Of a stretch of 64,000 nt of DNA, positions 48,115-59,822 are shown in pieces (positions within the stretch are counted from its first letter, which is position 1; the number at the start of each line of letters is the position of its first letter). The notes under the pieces are model-generated. The model was given only the letters and a program-made list of their open reading frames with translations. It had not been told where the DNA came from and searched no databases. The stretch spans positions 62,001 to 126,000 of the forward strand of contig BGKB01000140.1 in assembly GCA_003116975.1 (NCBI GenBank). The letters run 5' to 3'. Made by a program: the position numbers and the translations under genes. This DNA comes from Aurantiochytrium sp. KH105 (taxonomy: Eukaryota > Sar > Bigyra > Thraustochytrida > Thraustochytriidae).

Positions 48115-51060
48115 ATGGGCGAGGCGGCCGGCGCCGGCGCGAGGAGCAGGGCGGCGGCGAGCGGGAGCAGCGGCGGCGGCGAGGAGAAGGCGACCACCGC
48201 GGGGACCTCGCAGGCGCCGTCTTCTTCTTCTTCTTCTTCTTCTTCTTCTTCTTCGTCGTCGTCGTCGTCGTCGGCACCGACGGCTTCGGCAGGGCCTGCG
48301 TCCGGGTCGGCGTCGTCGAGGATGGCGAACGGGAAGACGTCGGCGCCTTCCGGCGGGAAGACGGGCAAAACGGCGGGCGGCGCACGAGGCAAGGCGAGCG
48401 GGGCGTCAACGTCCTCGACGGCGACTTCGTCCGGGGCGGCGGCGGCGGCGGCGGCGGCCGCTGCTGCGGCGGCGTCTGCCTCGTCGAAGCGGCCTGACAA
48501 ACAACACGTGGAGCGCATGCTGATGGGATCAGGAGCCGTAGACTCACCTCAACTCCGGCGCGAGGCGCAAGGATACATTCCGGCGCCAGTTCCTCCAAAC
48601 AACGCGCAACCCTGGACGCAAAAGAACCTGGAGTCGCTCAAGTCTGCGATTGCGGACCTGGAGGAGATGCTCCGAAGCGACCAGGCCGACGTGCAGCTGG
48701 AGGCGACGAAAAAATTCCGGCAGCTCCTTTCGGTGGAACGGGATGCCTTGGTGCAGGACGTGCTGGATCGGGACATTGTTCCGCAGTTGTTGCACTTTTT
48801 GAAACAGAATGGACACGCCGCGCTGCAGGTCGAAGCACTATGGGCACTGACGAATATCGCGGCCGGGGCGACGGAACACACGCACTTGCTGTTGAAAAAC
48901 GATGCCGTTCCAACGCTGGTGTCTCTACTTGGGTCGACGCATCAGGAAGTTCTCGAACAGGCAGTATGGGTGCTTGGAAACATTGCTGGGGATGGGACGC
49001 CAGCGCGAGACAAGGTTCTGGAGGCGCAGGTGCTGGCGCCGCTGCTCAAGTGCATGCAAGACGTGCGAGAAACGAGTCTATTGCGAATCGCAACCTGGAC
49101 CCTGAGCAATCTGTGCGATGGGCAGCCTCGCCCCGACCTCGACATGCAGGCGGTGCTGGGGACGCTCGGGTCCGTGCTGCAATCGGACGACACCGAGGTC
49201 CTCTCGCATGCGTGCTGGGCCTTGAGCCACTTGTGCGATGGTCCGAGTCCGCACATTGAGGCCGTCGTCGAAGCGAACGTGTGCCCGCGGTTGGTGGAGC
49301 TCCTACACAACAAGTCGTGGCGGGTAGTCAAGCCGGCGCTGCGCACGGTTGGTAACATCGTGTGCGCCGAGGATGAGCAGGACTACACGCAGCAGATCAT
49401 CGAATGCGGTGCTGTTCCGTGCCTCAAAGACCTGATTAGCCACAGCAACCGCGACATTCAAAAGGAGGCATGTTGGACCCTGAGCAATATCGCGGCGGGT
49501 ACGATTGAGCAAATCCAGCAGGTGCTGGATTCGGGAAGTATTCCCACATTGGTGAAGCTGGCGAGCAAGGACGCTGATACCGATCCGGACGTAAAGATCG
49601 AGGCTTGCTGGGTTTTGTTGAACGCGACCTCGTGCGGAAGCGACCCCCAGATCGAGCATCTTGTTCGCGAGGGGTGCGTGGCCGTGCTGTGCAACCTTTT
49701 GCAAGACAACTCGATGGTGATGATGGCGCTGGAGGGACTGGAGAAGATCTTGCAGGTGGGCGAGGAGACGACGACGTTGCCGTCAACGGGGACGGCAGGT
49801 CCGCCTTTGAACGCCTCCGAGGATGATGCTGCGGCAGCTGCTGCTCGACAGGACGACGCACACTCTATCTTATTAACGGCGGACAAGATTCAGGATTTGC
49901 AAAAGCATCGCAACACCCAAATTGGGAAGCGTGCAACGCGTATGTGGAAGCAGTATTTTGTGATTTGCGCGATTTGCCAACACCCATACTCGAAGCAGTC
50001 GCCCGCGACCAAGTTCTGCGCCGAGTGCAAGTGCAATGTTTGCGTGCGCTGTGATTGTTCACGCTTTCACCTTTCCTATCAGGAAACACTCTGGAAGGAA
50101 TTTGCGGAGGACGAGTCTCGCAATAAAAAGTCTAAACGCCAGAAGAAAAAAGGCAAGGACCGGAAGCGGAAGGACGCGCAGCGTAACAATAACAACAACA
50201 ACAACAACAGCAGCAGCAGCAGCAGCAAGACCGCTGCCGAGTCTTCTTCTGCGGCCTCGACTACTGCCGGCAACGCGTCAGCGCAAGACAAAGGCCAGAC
50301 CAAGAAATCTGGCTCGCAAGGTGGTGTTACGGAGTCGGCGCCTGGGGAAGGAAAATCGTCAGCCAATGTTGTGGAAACAGCTGTCGAGCCCCCAGACTCG
50401 GGTAAGGAAGATGATGGCGAGGCGGCTCGCAAGGACGACAAGAGCGCGGATACCGCTGTCGCATTGCGCAACACTAAGCAGACCGAGCCAGAAGCTGTGT
50501 CCGTGGGTGGCTCGAAGACGGTAGCAACGCCGACCCCATTAGGGCCACGAGCGCCGGACTCCGCCGCTGTCGACAAGAGGGATACAGGGAATCAGGAAAG
50601 CGCTGACCCGGCGGCCACATCAAGTTCTGTTCATACGAAAGCCAATGGGATCGTCAGCGGCGATGACAAGAAGACGAGCATCAGTGAAACCAGCAACAGC
50701 AACAGCAGCAACAAGCACAAGGTGGATGACGGAGCGAAGACCAGCCAAAAGGGTGGCATGGGTCATGGAAATGACGGCGAGGCTGAGGTGACAAGGTCAA
50801 GTTCCCCTGAAAAGGCTGTGAATGGGACGAATGGCAAGAAGACCAAGGTTTCTACCCCTCCGGGCCTGTCGCTTTCGCGTACGCTTGGCGAGGACAAGGA
50901 CACATTGACGGCACACAATGATGTTTATGTGGACTTCCTCAACAACAAGGGTAGCATCCTCGATCTGTGGAAGATTATGGGCGACGACGGAGGCTCCGAG
51001 CCTGACGAGGAGCTGCTTTTGCTTCAGAGGCAGGCACAGGCAAAGCAACAGCAAAAATAG
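48115..51060 (+). CDS. Importin-alpha-like armadillo-repeat protein with C-terminal Cys-rich module
   Basis: ARM-repeat nuclear import adaptor or a derived relative. Single exon, 981 aa from ATG 48115 (MGEAAGAGARSRAAAS); importin-alpha is normally 500-550 aa. Residues 1-130 are Ser/Ala-rich repeat-coded sequence, and I see no Arg/Lys-rich importin-beta-binding segment. ARM repeats span about 175-548 and carry the cargo-groove Trp/Asn pattern: QAVWVLGNIAGD, ATWTLSNLCDG, CWALSHLCDG, ALRTVGNIV, ACWTLSNIAAG and ACWVLLNATS. After the last ARM unit comes a helix and a Cys-rich module at about 597-658 (CAICQHPY, then CAECKC, CVRCDC and a His), spaced like a zinc-binding domain. The tail has a bipartite-looking KKSKRQKKKGKDRKRKD, polyAsn/Ser, and a conserved-looking end (DVYVDFLNNKGSILDLWKIM). 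Import function inferred. Confidence 0.85.
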   Translation: MGEAAGAGARSRAAASGSSGGGEEKATTAGTSQAPSSSSSSSSSSSSSSSSSSAPTASAGPASGSASSRMANGKTSAPSGGKTGKTAGGARGKASGASTSSTATSSGAAAAAAAAAAAAASASSKRPDKQHVERMLMGSGAVDSPQLRREAQGYIPAPVPPNNAQPWTQKNLESLKSAIADLEEMLRSDQADVQLEATKKFRQLLSVERDALVQDVLDRDIVPQLLHFLKQNGHAALQVEALWALTNIAAGATEHTHLLLKNDAVPTLVSLLGSTHQEVLEQAVWVLGNIAGDGTPARDKVLEAQVLAPLLKCMQDVRETSLLRIATWTLSNLCDGQPRPDLDMQAVLGTLGSVLQSDDTEVLSHACWALSHLCDGPSPHIEAVVEANVCPRLVELLHNKSWRVVKPALRTVGNIVCAEDEQDYTQQIIECGAVPCLKDLISHSNRDIQKEACWTLSNIAAGTIEQIQQVLDSGSIPTLVKLASKDADTDPDVKIEACWVLLNATSCGSDPQIEHLVREGCVAVLCNLLQDNSMVMMALEGLEKILQVGEETTTLPSTGTAGPPLNASEDDAAAAAARQDDAHSILLTADKIQDLQKHRNTQIGKRATRMWKQYFVICAICQHPYSKQSPATKFCAECKCNVCVRCDCSRFHLSYQETLWKEFAEDESRNKKSKRQKKKGKDRKRKDAQRNNNNNNNNSSSSSSKTAAESSSAASTTAGNASAQDKGQTKKSGSQGGVTESAPGEGKSSANVVETAVEPPDSGKEDDGEAARKDDKSADTAVALRNTKQTEPEAVSVGGSKTVATPTPLGPRAPDSAAVDKRDTGNQESADPAATSSSVHTKANGIVSGDDKKTSISETSNSNSSNKHKVDDGAKTSQKGGMGHGNDGEAEVTRSSSPEKAVNGTNGKKTKVSTPPGLSLSRTLGEDKDTLTAHNDVYVDFLNNKGSILDLWKIMGDDGGSEPDEELLLLQRQAQAKQQQK

Positions 51061-52214
51061 GGGCAGCACTTTTATATTCTAGAGCCATCACTACAAAGGA
51101 AAACCTGAACTTTTGATTTCGTTCGAGCTTTGAAAATTTGTTCCATACGAGCATGAAGAGCGAGGCATGCATCGGTGATCCATGTTCTGTCCGCAAACAA
51201 GCCATGGACAGAAACAAGCTGTTATGAAAAGAAGCAAAGTAATGGCAAGAAGAAAGGCATTGTCTCTCGTTAGAAGAATTACTTTGGTTTTTGGCAAAGA
51301 AGTTAAAGAGGAATTTTGCTCCTGGCTGCAAGCACGGCCATACAGAATGCTGAACCAAAGATTTCAAAATTACTTGGGAAAAGTGCGGTCCGTCAATGCA
51401 TGATGTGCCTAAAAGCCAACGATTCGGTGACAAGAAAAGAGAACGACAACAAAGTGTCTCTCTGCAAGCAAGGCGAGACAAGAATTTGCCATTGCGTTGG
51501 ACCACAACAAAGAAGTGGCCATTCCTCAAGACGTATTGTTAGGAGTGAAGCTGCTCTAGAAATGTAGACAGCCGGTAGATACATCGAAGGGACAAGAAGC
51601 AGGAACGACGGATTATTATGCGCGGAGTTTGGTACCAGCGCAAGGCCGCACCGTAGGTCCGCGCCAGGGCCTGGCCCCGTGCCCGAATTAGACTAGCATA
51701 TGCATTTAAGTATCTACTGAAGACGGATCAGGCTATCGAACACGGCACACAAAACAACACAACACAACACATGTATGCCAAAGGTGATATCTCCAATTTT
51801 AATTATTTAAATTAAAAAAGAGTGTGTGAAAGAGGAATTTTGTTTATGCAATTTGCAACAAGTCCATTCGTTGGTGGCTTTAGCCAGTTCCGGCACTCTT
51901 CAAACGATTCATCAGCCATGAAGATTCGATGTACACCTTTAGGGATTATGTCCACTGGACCTGTTTCGTGAACTCGAGGATGACAACGCTTTTTGCGCGA
52001 ATGTTTGCCTCCACAGTTTGCAAACGGTCTCGATGGACAAATGGTTCCTTTTCCAAGCTAGCTTGGCAGCGACGAGAAATGTAGCACCGGAGGCGGTAGA
52101 CCCGATTTACACCGATCATCAAGGAAGCCCCGAATAGCAGCGTGAGAAGCCTGCAACCTACGTTCAAGTTTAGTGCTAGCCACGAAGCGGAATTACATCA
52201 TCGCTAAGTCGAAT
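51061..52214. other. Intergenic, relatively AT-rich, no confident gene
   Basis: Less GC-rich than the rest of the window. It contains an AACAC repeat (about 51745-51771) and an AT-rich patch (51790-51830). A minus-strand open stretch at 51946-52190 contains one hydrophobic segment (RLLTLLFGASLMIGVNRV), but its start and splice context are unclear, so it is not called. Confidence 0.5.
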
Positions 52215-52382
52215 CTACTTCTTCTTTCCCTTTGTTTCCAAGATATCATCAGCGTCGAGGACGCTGTTGCTCATTTGGCTTGTGTCTCCATCAACTCCTA
52301 AGAGGGCAACGATAGCCTCGTCATTCCTGCCGAAGTAGAGAAAGAGTCGCCAGAGGTAAGACTCTCTCTCTTGCCGGCCGTG
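52215..52382 (-). CDS. Probable terminal exon of an unidentified minus-strand gene
   Basis: Reading from 52382 down, an AATTAG acceptor is followed by an open frame (HGRQERESYLWRLFLYFGRN, then DEAIVALLGVDGDTSQMSN), ending DDILETKGKKK and a TAG at 52217-52215. The composition is protein-like, with balanced residues and no repeat origin. The best upstream partner is the frame at about 52475-52620 (VAALQILAIISIDLLARRG, ending LDRAI), joined in phase 0 by a 91-bp intron whose donor is a weak GTATCG. Further upstream exons may lie in 52640-53009. Family not recognised. Confidence 0.35.
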   Translation of the reverse strand, partial: HGRQERESYLWRLFLYFGRNDEAIVALLGVDGDTSQMSNSVLDADDILETKGKKK

Positions 52383-53379
52383 CTAATTTTCCAAAGATTG
52401 ATGGCTGGAAAAGTCGGTTTTGTGAGTTCTTACAAAATGCCGTGCCGGCACTGCATGTTACGACGTCGATACGATGGCGCGATCCAGGGGTGTATACTTG
52501 ACAATGATTAAGGTGTTGGATTTTGGCGAAGGGAAGTCATGGGACCAGCATAGAGTCTCACAACCTCTACGTGCCAAAAGGTCAATTGAGATGATGGCGA
52601 GAATCTGTAGCGCAGCGACTCACGACGTTGTTTCCTTCTATAACCTTTGTTCTTGTTCATGATCGGTGCACCACTGTAACAGATAGAAGAAAGCGGCAAC
52701 TTTGCGTTTGGGTGCCAAAAGAGTTCGGGTGTCTGGCTCTCTTGAACTTTCCATATCAACATGCAAGCGGTGCTCTGCGTGCAGAGCGAGCAGGATCGCT
52801 GTCCAATAATCGTAACGCCTGGCACGTTTGGCACTCTTATAATTTTCATATCCGCTCTCTCCGCTTGCATGCCACTCTTCTTTCGAGAAGCTTGATAGGC
52901 CTATCGCAAACGCTTTGCCTAGCCCTAGGCTTTTGACGTATAGGCCTATTCTCACGCTGAAATCGACTACTGTTTCCAGCCTTTCTTCATTAGCCGCAGC
53001 AGCCAGCATCAGCAGCCAAATTATTCCTCATTAATTTCCACGCAGGGACACATCGAAATTAGCCGCCGGTCAGATTTTCTTTTTTATTGGACGGTGGTAT
53101 AGCACTTGCAACGCAGCAAGCCAAAGCCTGCGTGCGTTCTTGCAGCACTTGTGATCGCGTCGGCCCCTGGACTTGGTTTCGGACCTCCGGAGGCCCGGAC
53201 GCGGTAAATTTATGTCGCGAAGGCTAGATGTTTCTTGCGTGTTTCTTTCTGGCGCCGGACTTGATCTCCTCTCCGACGAGCTTGCGCAAGGCCACCGCTT
53301 TTTGAGGTGGCGGCGTGACCCACCACTGGGCTCTGCGTTCACCTTTCTCTCGCGTCCGGCGGCGGGCCGGAATGTTACA

Positions 53380-53380
<1 letters not shown>
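52383..53380. other. Probable upstream part of the unresolved minus-strand gene, with three AGGCCT palindromes
   Basis: A minus-strand ATG frame runs from 53009 to 52638 (MLAAAANEERLETVVDFSVR at the start) and is coding-like but unplaced. Within it lie three palindromes: GATAGGCCTATC (52894-52905), GCCTAG-CC-CTAGGC (52917-52930) and ATAGGCCTAT (52940-52949). Nothing else recognised. Confidence 0.4.
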
Positions 53381-53412
<32 letters not shown>

Positions 53413-53613
53413 TCCAGCAGCGTACGCCTGCGGGCAGACCGTGTCGCCGCCGCGCGAGACGCAGACCCGCGCGCTGCCCCCTAAGCATGCGTCGCCGCCT
53501 CGCGGCGCGAACGATTGCGAGGCGTCCGTCGATGTTGCGTGCCTGGCCCCGCAGCGCGGGCGCCCTCTCTGAGACAGGGGCCGGTTTCTTTGCGTCGGCC
53601 GGCCCTGCAGCCT

Positions 53614-53615
<2 letters not shown>

Positions 53616-53684
<69 letters not shown>
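53616..53684. repeat. GGCT tetranucleotide array, about 17 copies
   Basis: Sixty-nine bases of uninterrupted GGCT units. The same unit recurs at 57471-57510 and, inverted, at 54222-54241. Confidence 0.95.
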
Positions 53685-53685
<1 letters not shown>

Positions 53686-55470
53686 CACCTGGGCGCGTCG
53701 CTTGCCTGCCTGCCTGCCAGCGTCACGCCGAAGGATCTCCGTCTGCGTGGCGTCTTTGTTCCGCCGTGCGTCCGTCCGTCCACCTGTCCCTCCCCTCACT
53801 CGCTCTCTCGCCCTCTCACATCCCCCACTCTGCTAGTTTCTGCGCCTGATCCGCGAGCCTGCTCCCACACGCAACGCCAACGCCACGCGGCCGCCGCAAG
53901 GGCCGACTGCGGCCCCACTGGCCTCGCTACGGGAACTGTGAAGCGATTATATTTTGGCACGCGAACGCCCGCGGCCCCCGCAGTTCTCCTCCTTCGAGCT
54001 GCGGCTCGCCCGTACAGGCGAAAACAAGACGTTCCGAAGACGTGTCAAGACACGACGAATCGATTCGTGGACAGAAATAAGCCGTCTAGGCGGCAAAACG
54101 GAGGAAAGGCGTACTTTCTCGCTCTGAATCTCCGCGTCTGCCGCTGCATACATAGGCAAGTAACCCTCAAGAAAGGGCGGAGAGAGAGACAACAGGCTGG
54201 CGATTGGCCAGCCTGTCTGCCAGCCAGCCAGCCAGCCAGCAACAACAGCGGCCGAATGAATCATTGGCAGATTGGCGGGTGACGTCTGCACTGCATGATG
54301 GCTCGAAGCGACTCGCGACGCGACGTGCGAGGCGATCCAACGAGGTGGCCACTGCGCGCATGGCTTGACCTCACTCACAGCCTGGCAGATGTTTTGATCT
54401 CAGATGGCTGCGTCCTCCTATGGCTGCTGGTAGCTGACTTTACTCTATGAGTGGGCGGCGAGAGATTGCGGACAAGCCGTTTTGACAGCCAGACGGAGCG
54501 AGAAAATCTGCTCGCGCCTCACAGTGGGCGCACAGAGGACGCGCGCCAAGGTCATGCCCGGCGATTGCCAAGATAAAACTTGGCGGCTACTGCGGAGAGA
54601 CAGCAGCCATGGCAGGTGGCTAAAAGTCAGTGAGGCGGCCGATCAATCACCCACTCGCTCGCTCGATCGAAGCCGACCGAGAACGGAGCTGCGACTCACA
54701 GCAGCCAGATCTCGGTCGGTGCGCCTTTCACCGATCGAGCCACCTGCCCTGGCTGACTGGCCGCGGCAAGGCGCCCCAAACGGGCACAGAAATGGGACAG
54801 AGCACTCGCGCTGCCCGGCCCAGCGCCCGCAGCAAGTTACCCGCAGCATTCCGCACTCCCCTTGAGCGGCTGCCTGCCCCTCTCCCATAGGGCGGCGAGG
54901 GGGACGCAGTCGGGCGCAGCGCCCCACAGCAGCGCGCCCTGGCCTGTCTGAAGGGCGGGCATGAGAAACTCGTCGCGCGACCCAAGAAGGCGCCAGAAAG
55001 CCGTCGAGCGGCCTCGCGCGCCAAGGTATCCGCGTCGCGCCGCCCCTCCTGCCTTTTCCCCGCAGGCTCCGGCCAATGCGGCGGCCTCAGCTTGCTGTTC
55101 TCCTCGTCGGCCCCCGCGCTTCCTCCGCGCTTTCCCCGCTTCCATTACTTTCCAATCCATCGCTGTTCTTCTCGCAGCCAGGCGGCGCGAGCGCGGCTCT
55201 GGCCATTGTAGCAGCATGCAGGCGCGGAGGCTGGCCGCTGGCCACTGCCACGGCCTCGCGCACGCCGCCGCAGTCGCCGCCGCTTCCGCAGCTTTCTGCC
55301 GCAGCGCGGCACCGCCAGGCCCGCGGGTGCGCACCGCGGGGAGCCCCGCGCAGGGCTGGTGCCGAGGCTACGGGTCGCTGAGTATGCGGTCCTCGCCTGG
55401 CCTGACTGACACACGATCTGCGATCCGCGCGGAGGCGGAGGCGTGGGCGGGCGGGGGGGGAAGGGAGGGG

Positions 55471-55508
<38 letters not shown>
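55471..55508. repeat. CAAG tetranucleotide repeat
   Basis: About nine CAAG units directly after a G-run, noncoding. Confidence 0.93.
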
Positions 55509-56105
55509 AAAATAAAGCAAGCAAGGAATAAAGGAATGAAGAAAGCACGGAGGAGATGCAGCGGGCGTGCCATGGGCAATGCGATGCGATGCCATGCGTC
55601 AGGACGCGATGCCCGCAGTGATGGAGGAGGGCGCGATGTGATGCTCATCCTCGGACGCGACAGGCCGGGCCGGGACGAGGGCAGCTGCCACTGGCACTGG
55701 CGGCAAGGCATTTCGGCACGCGGTGAGGAGCAGGCTGGCGCTGCGGAGCGTTTCTCGCTTGCGCGAATCGCACAGCGGCGGTGAAGTGGTGAGCCGTTGG
55801 CGCGGAGTGCGGTCGGCCGCAGCAGTGGAGAGAGGCGACGGCACGGCTGGCCGCAGTCGAGGCCAGCTGCGGTAAAAAAGTAGATATGCAAAAAGCACGG
55901 AGCGGCGGGATGCAAAAGCGTGTGGGGCCTCTTTCGTCCACGGTGGCGCCGCGCCAATCCCATAGTCGATCAGCTCGAGATAAAAGAAGGAATGCAGAAA
56001 AATAATAACAGAAGAACTTGAGAAGAAGTGGCGAGGAATGCGAAACCGAAGAAGCGGCCTCGTCATTCTGGGCTCCCACCTCTCTCCCCCTTATGCACCT
56101 TGCTC

Positions 56106-56136
<31 letters not shown>

Positions 56137-59100
56137 TGAGTGCGAGCCTGCATGGCCGTGCCGATCGGGCGGCCGCCCTGCCTGCGCTGCGTCCTCTGGA
56201 CACCCCCGAGCAACCGTGCCTGCTGACGCTGTGCGAGGCACCCCTCACCACGCTGTGGCGCGGTGAGGGACAGCCAGTTTTATCGTCCCCCTACCCCCTG
56301 TGGCGGAGCGTCCGCAGCCAGCCCCCGAGGGCCAGCGGCCAGACGGCTCGGCGCTCACCAAGGCCGCCTGCGCTCGATCCCGAGTCGTTTGGCCTCGCCG
56401 CCGCTCCCGCACGTCTTCCGCGCCCGCGTCACGCGCCAAGCCTGTGTGCTGCTGCTGCTCCTGCCCATGCTAACCGGTCCGAGGCCACGGTCTCGACTTC
56501 TTATCTATCCGGGCTCTATCCCGCGAGACCTGCGCACCAGCCGGCCAGCCATCTCACAGCCTCCAGGGCCGCGCCTCGCTCGCTCCGCGTCGCTTCCTCT
56601 CGTCGTCATTCTGTCTGTCTTTTGCGTCTTTGTCTCTCTCTGGCTGTGTCCAAGTCTGTGCGTCTGTCTCTCTGGCCGCGTGACTGCACTGCAGTCTCCC
56701 AGCCCGCCGGAGCCGTCAACTGAAGAAGCAGCAGCGGCAGGGGGAACAGAGAGGCGCTGCTTCGCGGTGCCTCGTGTCACTCCGGCTGCGGCCCGCTGCG
56801 ACCGCCATGCCAAGGCGAGCCCGCGCGCGTCCCTCCCTTTTCGGCGCCGCAGGCGGCCGCCCGGTCGGGCGGTCTGTGTGCACGAGGGAGTCTGTCCGTT
56901 TGACAGACTGCCTCAAATGGCCAGACTGCCTGACTGAGCGAGAAAGAAAGCCATACAGAACTCGCGGAGGGCCCCGGCGGACGCGGGCAGCGCGCGAGGC
57001 GCCTGGGATGAGGCAGAGCGGAGAGCGGAGAGCGGAGAGTGGCTGGGGATGGGGAGAGGTGTGGCGGCGCGCGAAGTGCAAGCTAAGCTGCGGCGGCCCG
57101 ATGGCGTCCGCGGCAGACCTGGCGCGGCGAAAGTAACACAAATCGCGCATCATATCTCCCCCAGTAGACAAGCTCCGCAGCCGCGATCGAACGCCCCACA
57201 GCACCCTAGACCGCAAGTTCCCTTCCAGCAGACAGGGCCGAGAGGTTGTGTGCTGTGGGAATAGAACCACAGTCACCGTCCGTCGACCGAAGGCGGGCGG
57301 CCTGCACCTCATGGGGCAGAGGCGCCCTACTGATGGGCTGCGGGGCCAGGGCGCGGCGCTCTGCCTTCTGGCTGACAGTGGCGGCGGGTGGATCCACTGA
57401 GAAGTGCATTCGCAAGCTGGGAGTGCGGTTTCGGGGTGCTGGGCGATGTGGCGCTGCGGTGTCTGTGGAGCTGGCTGGCTGGCTGGCTGGCTGGCAGGCT
57501 GGCAGGCTGGCCTTGCCACGCCCAGTCTCCACGTAGCCTGGCGCTGTCAATGGTGGTGAGCGAGCGAGTCCAGCCTGTCGCCTGGGCTCGGCTTGGCTTG
57601 GCTTGAAGCGAACAGGAAAAGCATTGGACAAAGGATCAGCCCGCCTCCTGCGGAGACGAATATACTATCTATGATCCATCGCTCGCATCGCCGCAGCCAC
57701 ACTGCAGAGGCCGCCAGGCCCTCACTCTGCTAGCCAACCGCCTGCAGCCATCCACCAGTCAGCCGTCCAGTACGACAGTGGTGGGTTAGAGGGTAACTAG
57801 CCTGAAGCAGCCCGCAGTCGTACCGTGGCTAGTGGCAGGGAGTCCCAGCGCCGGGGGGGGGGGAGGGTGGGTTACGCCGGCGCCAGCCACCACCACCACT
57901 GCCTCAAGCGAATGCAAGTCGAGAGCTGTGCTAGCGGCGGTCTCTGCCTGCTGCTGGCCCAGCTGTGAGCGGCTGACTGCCTACCTGCCCGCCTGCCTTT
58001 GGGTCCAAGCCAGGCCAGTGGCTGGCGTCCGCCTCTCGATCTTTCTTCCCCCCACTCCTTGTGCCTGGGTTTTCTTTCTTTCTTTCTTTCTTTCTTTCAC
58101 TTTCTTTTATTTTATTTTATTTCGGTTTCTTTCTTTCTTCAATTCTCCCCTTTCCCCCCAACCGCGCTTCTCCTCCCGTTCTTTTTTTTCGCTCACCCTC
58201 CCTTCATCCTTGCCCCTCTGCGCCACTGCTGCTGCTAACCTGCTTTCGTGCGGTCTGCTACTCCGCCTATTGGCTTGCTCGAGGGAGGTCGGTTGGGAGG
58301 TCGGTCGGGATGTCGGGCGGCGTTGACTTTCTACGTTTGTCGCCGCCGATGCTGGCCGGCAGGCCGCAGCCAGAGAAAAGGCGCTGCGCCGCCCCCGAGC
58401 GCAGCGGCGGGGAGGGTTGGCCCCGGCTGGCTGGCTGGCGGCTGCGGGAGGGCGGGCCGCCGCGTGTCAGGCCCGCTGCGAGCGCGCGTTCTATGCGCTT
58501 TGGCTGCTGGTGCAGCTGCAGGGCGAGAAGCCGCGTTGAGGCGGGGGGGAGCGCGGGGGAAGGCGCGGGCCGGGAGGGCGCTGCGGGGTTTACCCGCCCG
58601 CAGAGAGCGGTATTCCGCGCGCGAGCACAATCTGGAAGGTAGTCGCGCGAGGGGGAGCGCGAAAGCGCAGGTGCGGGTCGAAAGGGAGCCAGCTTATAAG
58701 CAGGCGCGGCGGGGCAGGGCGCGCGGGTGCGGGAGCGGCGCGCTGTGGAGCTGCGGGCCCCGGAGGCGGCGGCGCGCGTAGCAGCCCAAAAGGCAGCGAC
58801 CGCAGACAGAAATGTGCAGGTCCGAGGAGGGGCAGGCCGGAGAAAGCAAAGCCGCAGCGCACTGCGCGGCGCAGCGCAGGCAAGGAAGGCAAGGCAAGGC
58901 AAGGCAGGCAGCCGAGCGAGAAAGGGGCGAAGGCAGGCCAGAAAGCTGAGGAAAGCAGGCAGGCAACCAGCCAGCCTGAGGGAAGAAAGAAGGAGAAGGC
59001 AGGGGTCAGCAGGCAGAAAGCGGAAAGGAAAGCGGAAACAAGCAGGCGGCAAACCAAACATCGCGCGCGAGCGGCGGCCGCGCGGCGAGGCGGGCGCTGC

Positions 59101-59740
59101 GCAGGCGGAGAGGCACGCGGGCGGCGCGGCGGCGGCGCGCGCGCGCGGGGCAGGCCGCGCCTCCAGGCGCGGCCAAGCGCGCGAGCAGGCGCGAGCGAGC
59201 GCGCGGGCGCGCGGGCGCGCGGGCGGGGCATCGCGCGCGCCTGGAGAAGAAAGAAAGCAAGAAGAAAAGCAAGCAAGCAGGCGAGCGAGGCGCCCTCGCT
59301 CCCTCCCTGCCTCCTTCCTCGGCGAGCGAGGACAGACCAGGCCAGACCAGGCCAGACCAGGACAGGCCAGCGCGGCCAAACGCAAGGCCCGAAGCGCCGC
59401 GCAGGCCGCCCGCACGCCCAGGCTCGCCGCGCAGGCAGGCCTCTCCTCGCCGCGGCACCCGGGCGCGCTCACCGGCCGGCCGGCCGGCCTCTCCTTTCCC
59501 TCCTTTCCTCCCTTCCTCGTCTCTCCTGCTATAGCTACAGCTAGCTAGCTCGCTGTAGCTCCCTGGCGAGCTCCCTCCCTCCCTCCCTCTCTCCCTCCCG
59601 TCTCCGCTCCCCGCGCGGCTCGCGAGCCCGCCCGCTCGAGGCGCGAGGCGAGGCCACGCGGGCAGGCGAGGCGAGGCCAGGCCGGGAGGGCGGGCGGGCG
59701 CAGAGCCCCGGCGGAGCCGCGCGGGGCTGCCGCGGCGGGC

Positions 59741-59822
59741 GAGGCGAGGCGAGGCTAGGCTAGGCCAGGCAAGGCCAGGCTAGGCTAGGCTAGGCTAGGC
59801 CCGGCCAGGCCAGGCCAGGCGA
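59741..59822. repeat. GGCTA/GGCCA pentamer tract
   Basis: Interleaved GGCTA, GGCCA and GGCGA pentamers over about 80 bp, imperfect, noncoding. Confidence 0.85.

Noticed and set aside
51946-52190. Minus-strand frame with one hydrophobic segment
   Set aside because: It begins after a stop without an ATG and lies downstream of the terminal exon at 52215, so it is probably 3' flank. No splice partner was found.
54192-54216. Perfect 10-bp hairpin with 5-base loop (ACAGGCTGGC arms)
   Set aside because: Likely a by-product of GGCT and GCCA repeats that are common in this region.
53224-54282. ORFs containing GWLA or SQPA repeats
   Set aside because: Produced by the GGCT array at 53616-53684 and its surroundings.
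58267-59548. Long open frames on both strands rich in Ala, Arg and Cys
   Set aside because: Overlapping frames of similar length on opposite strands in GC-rich repeat DNA, with no domain and no start context.
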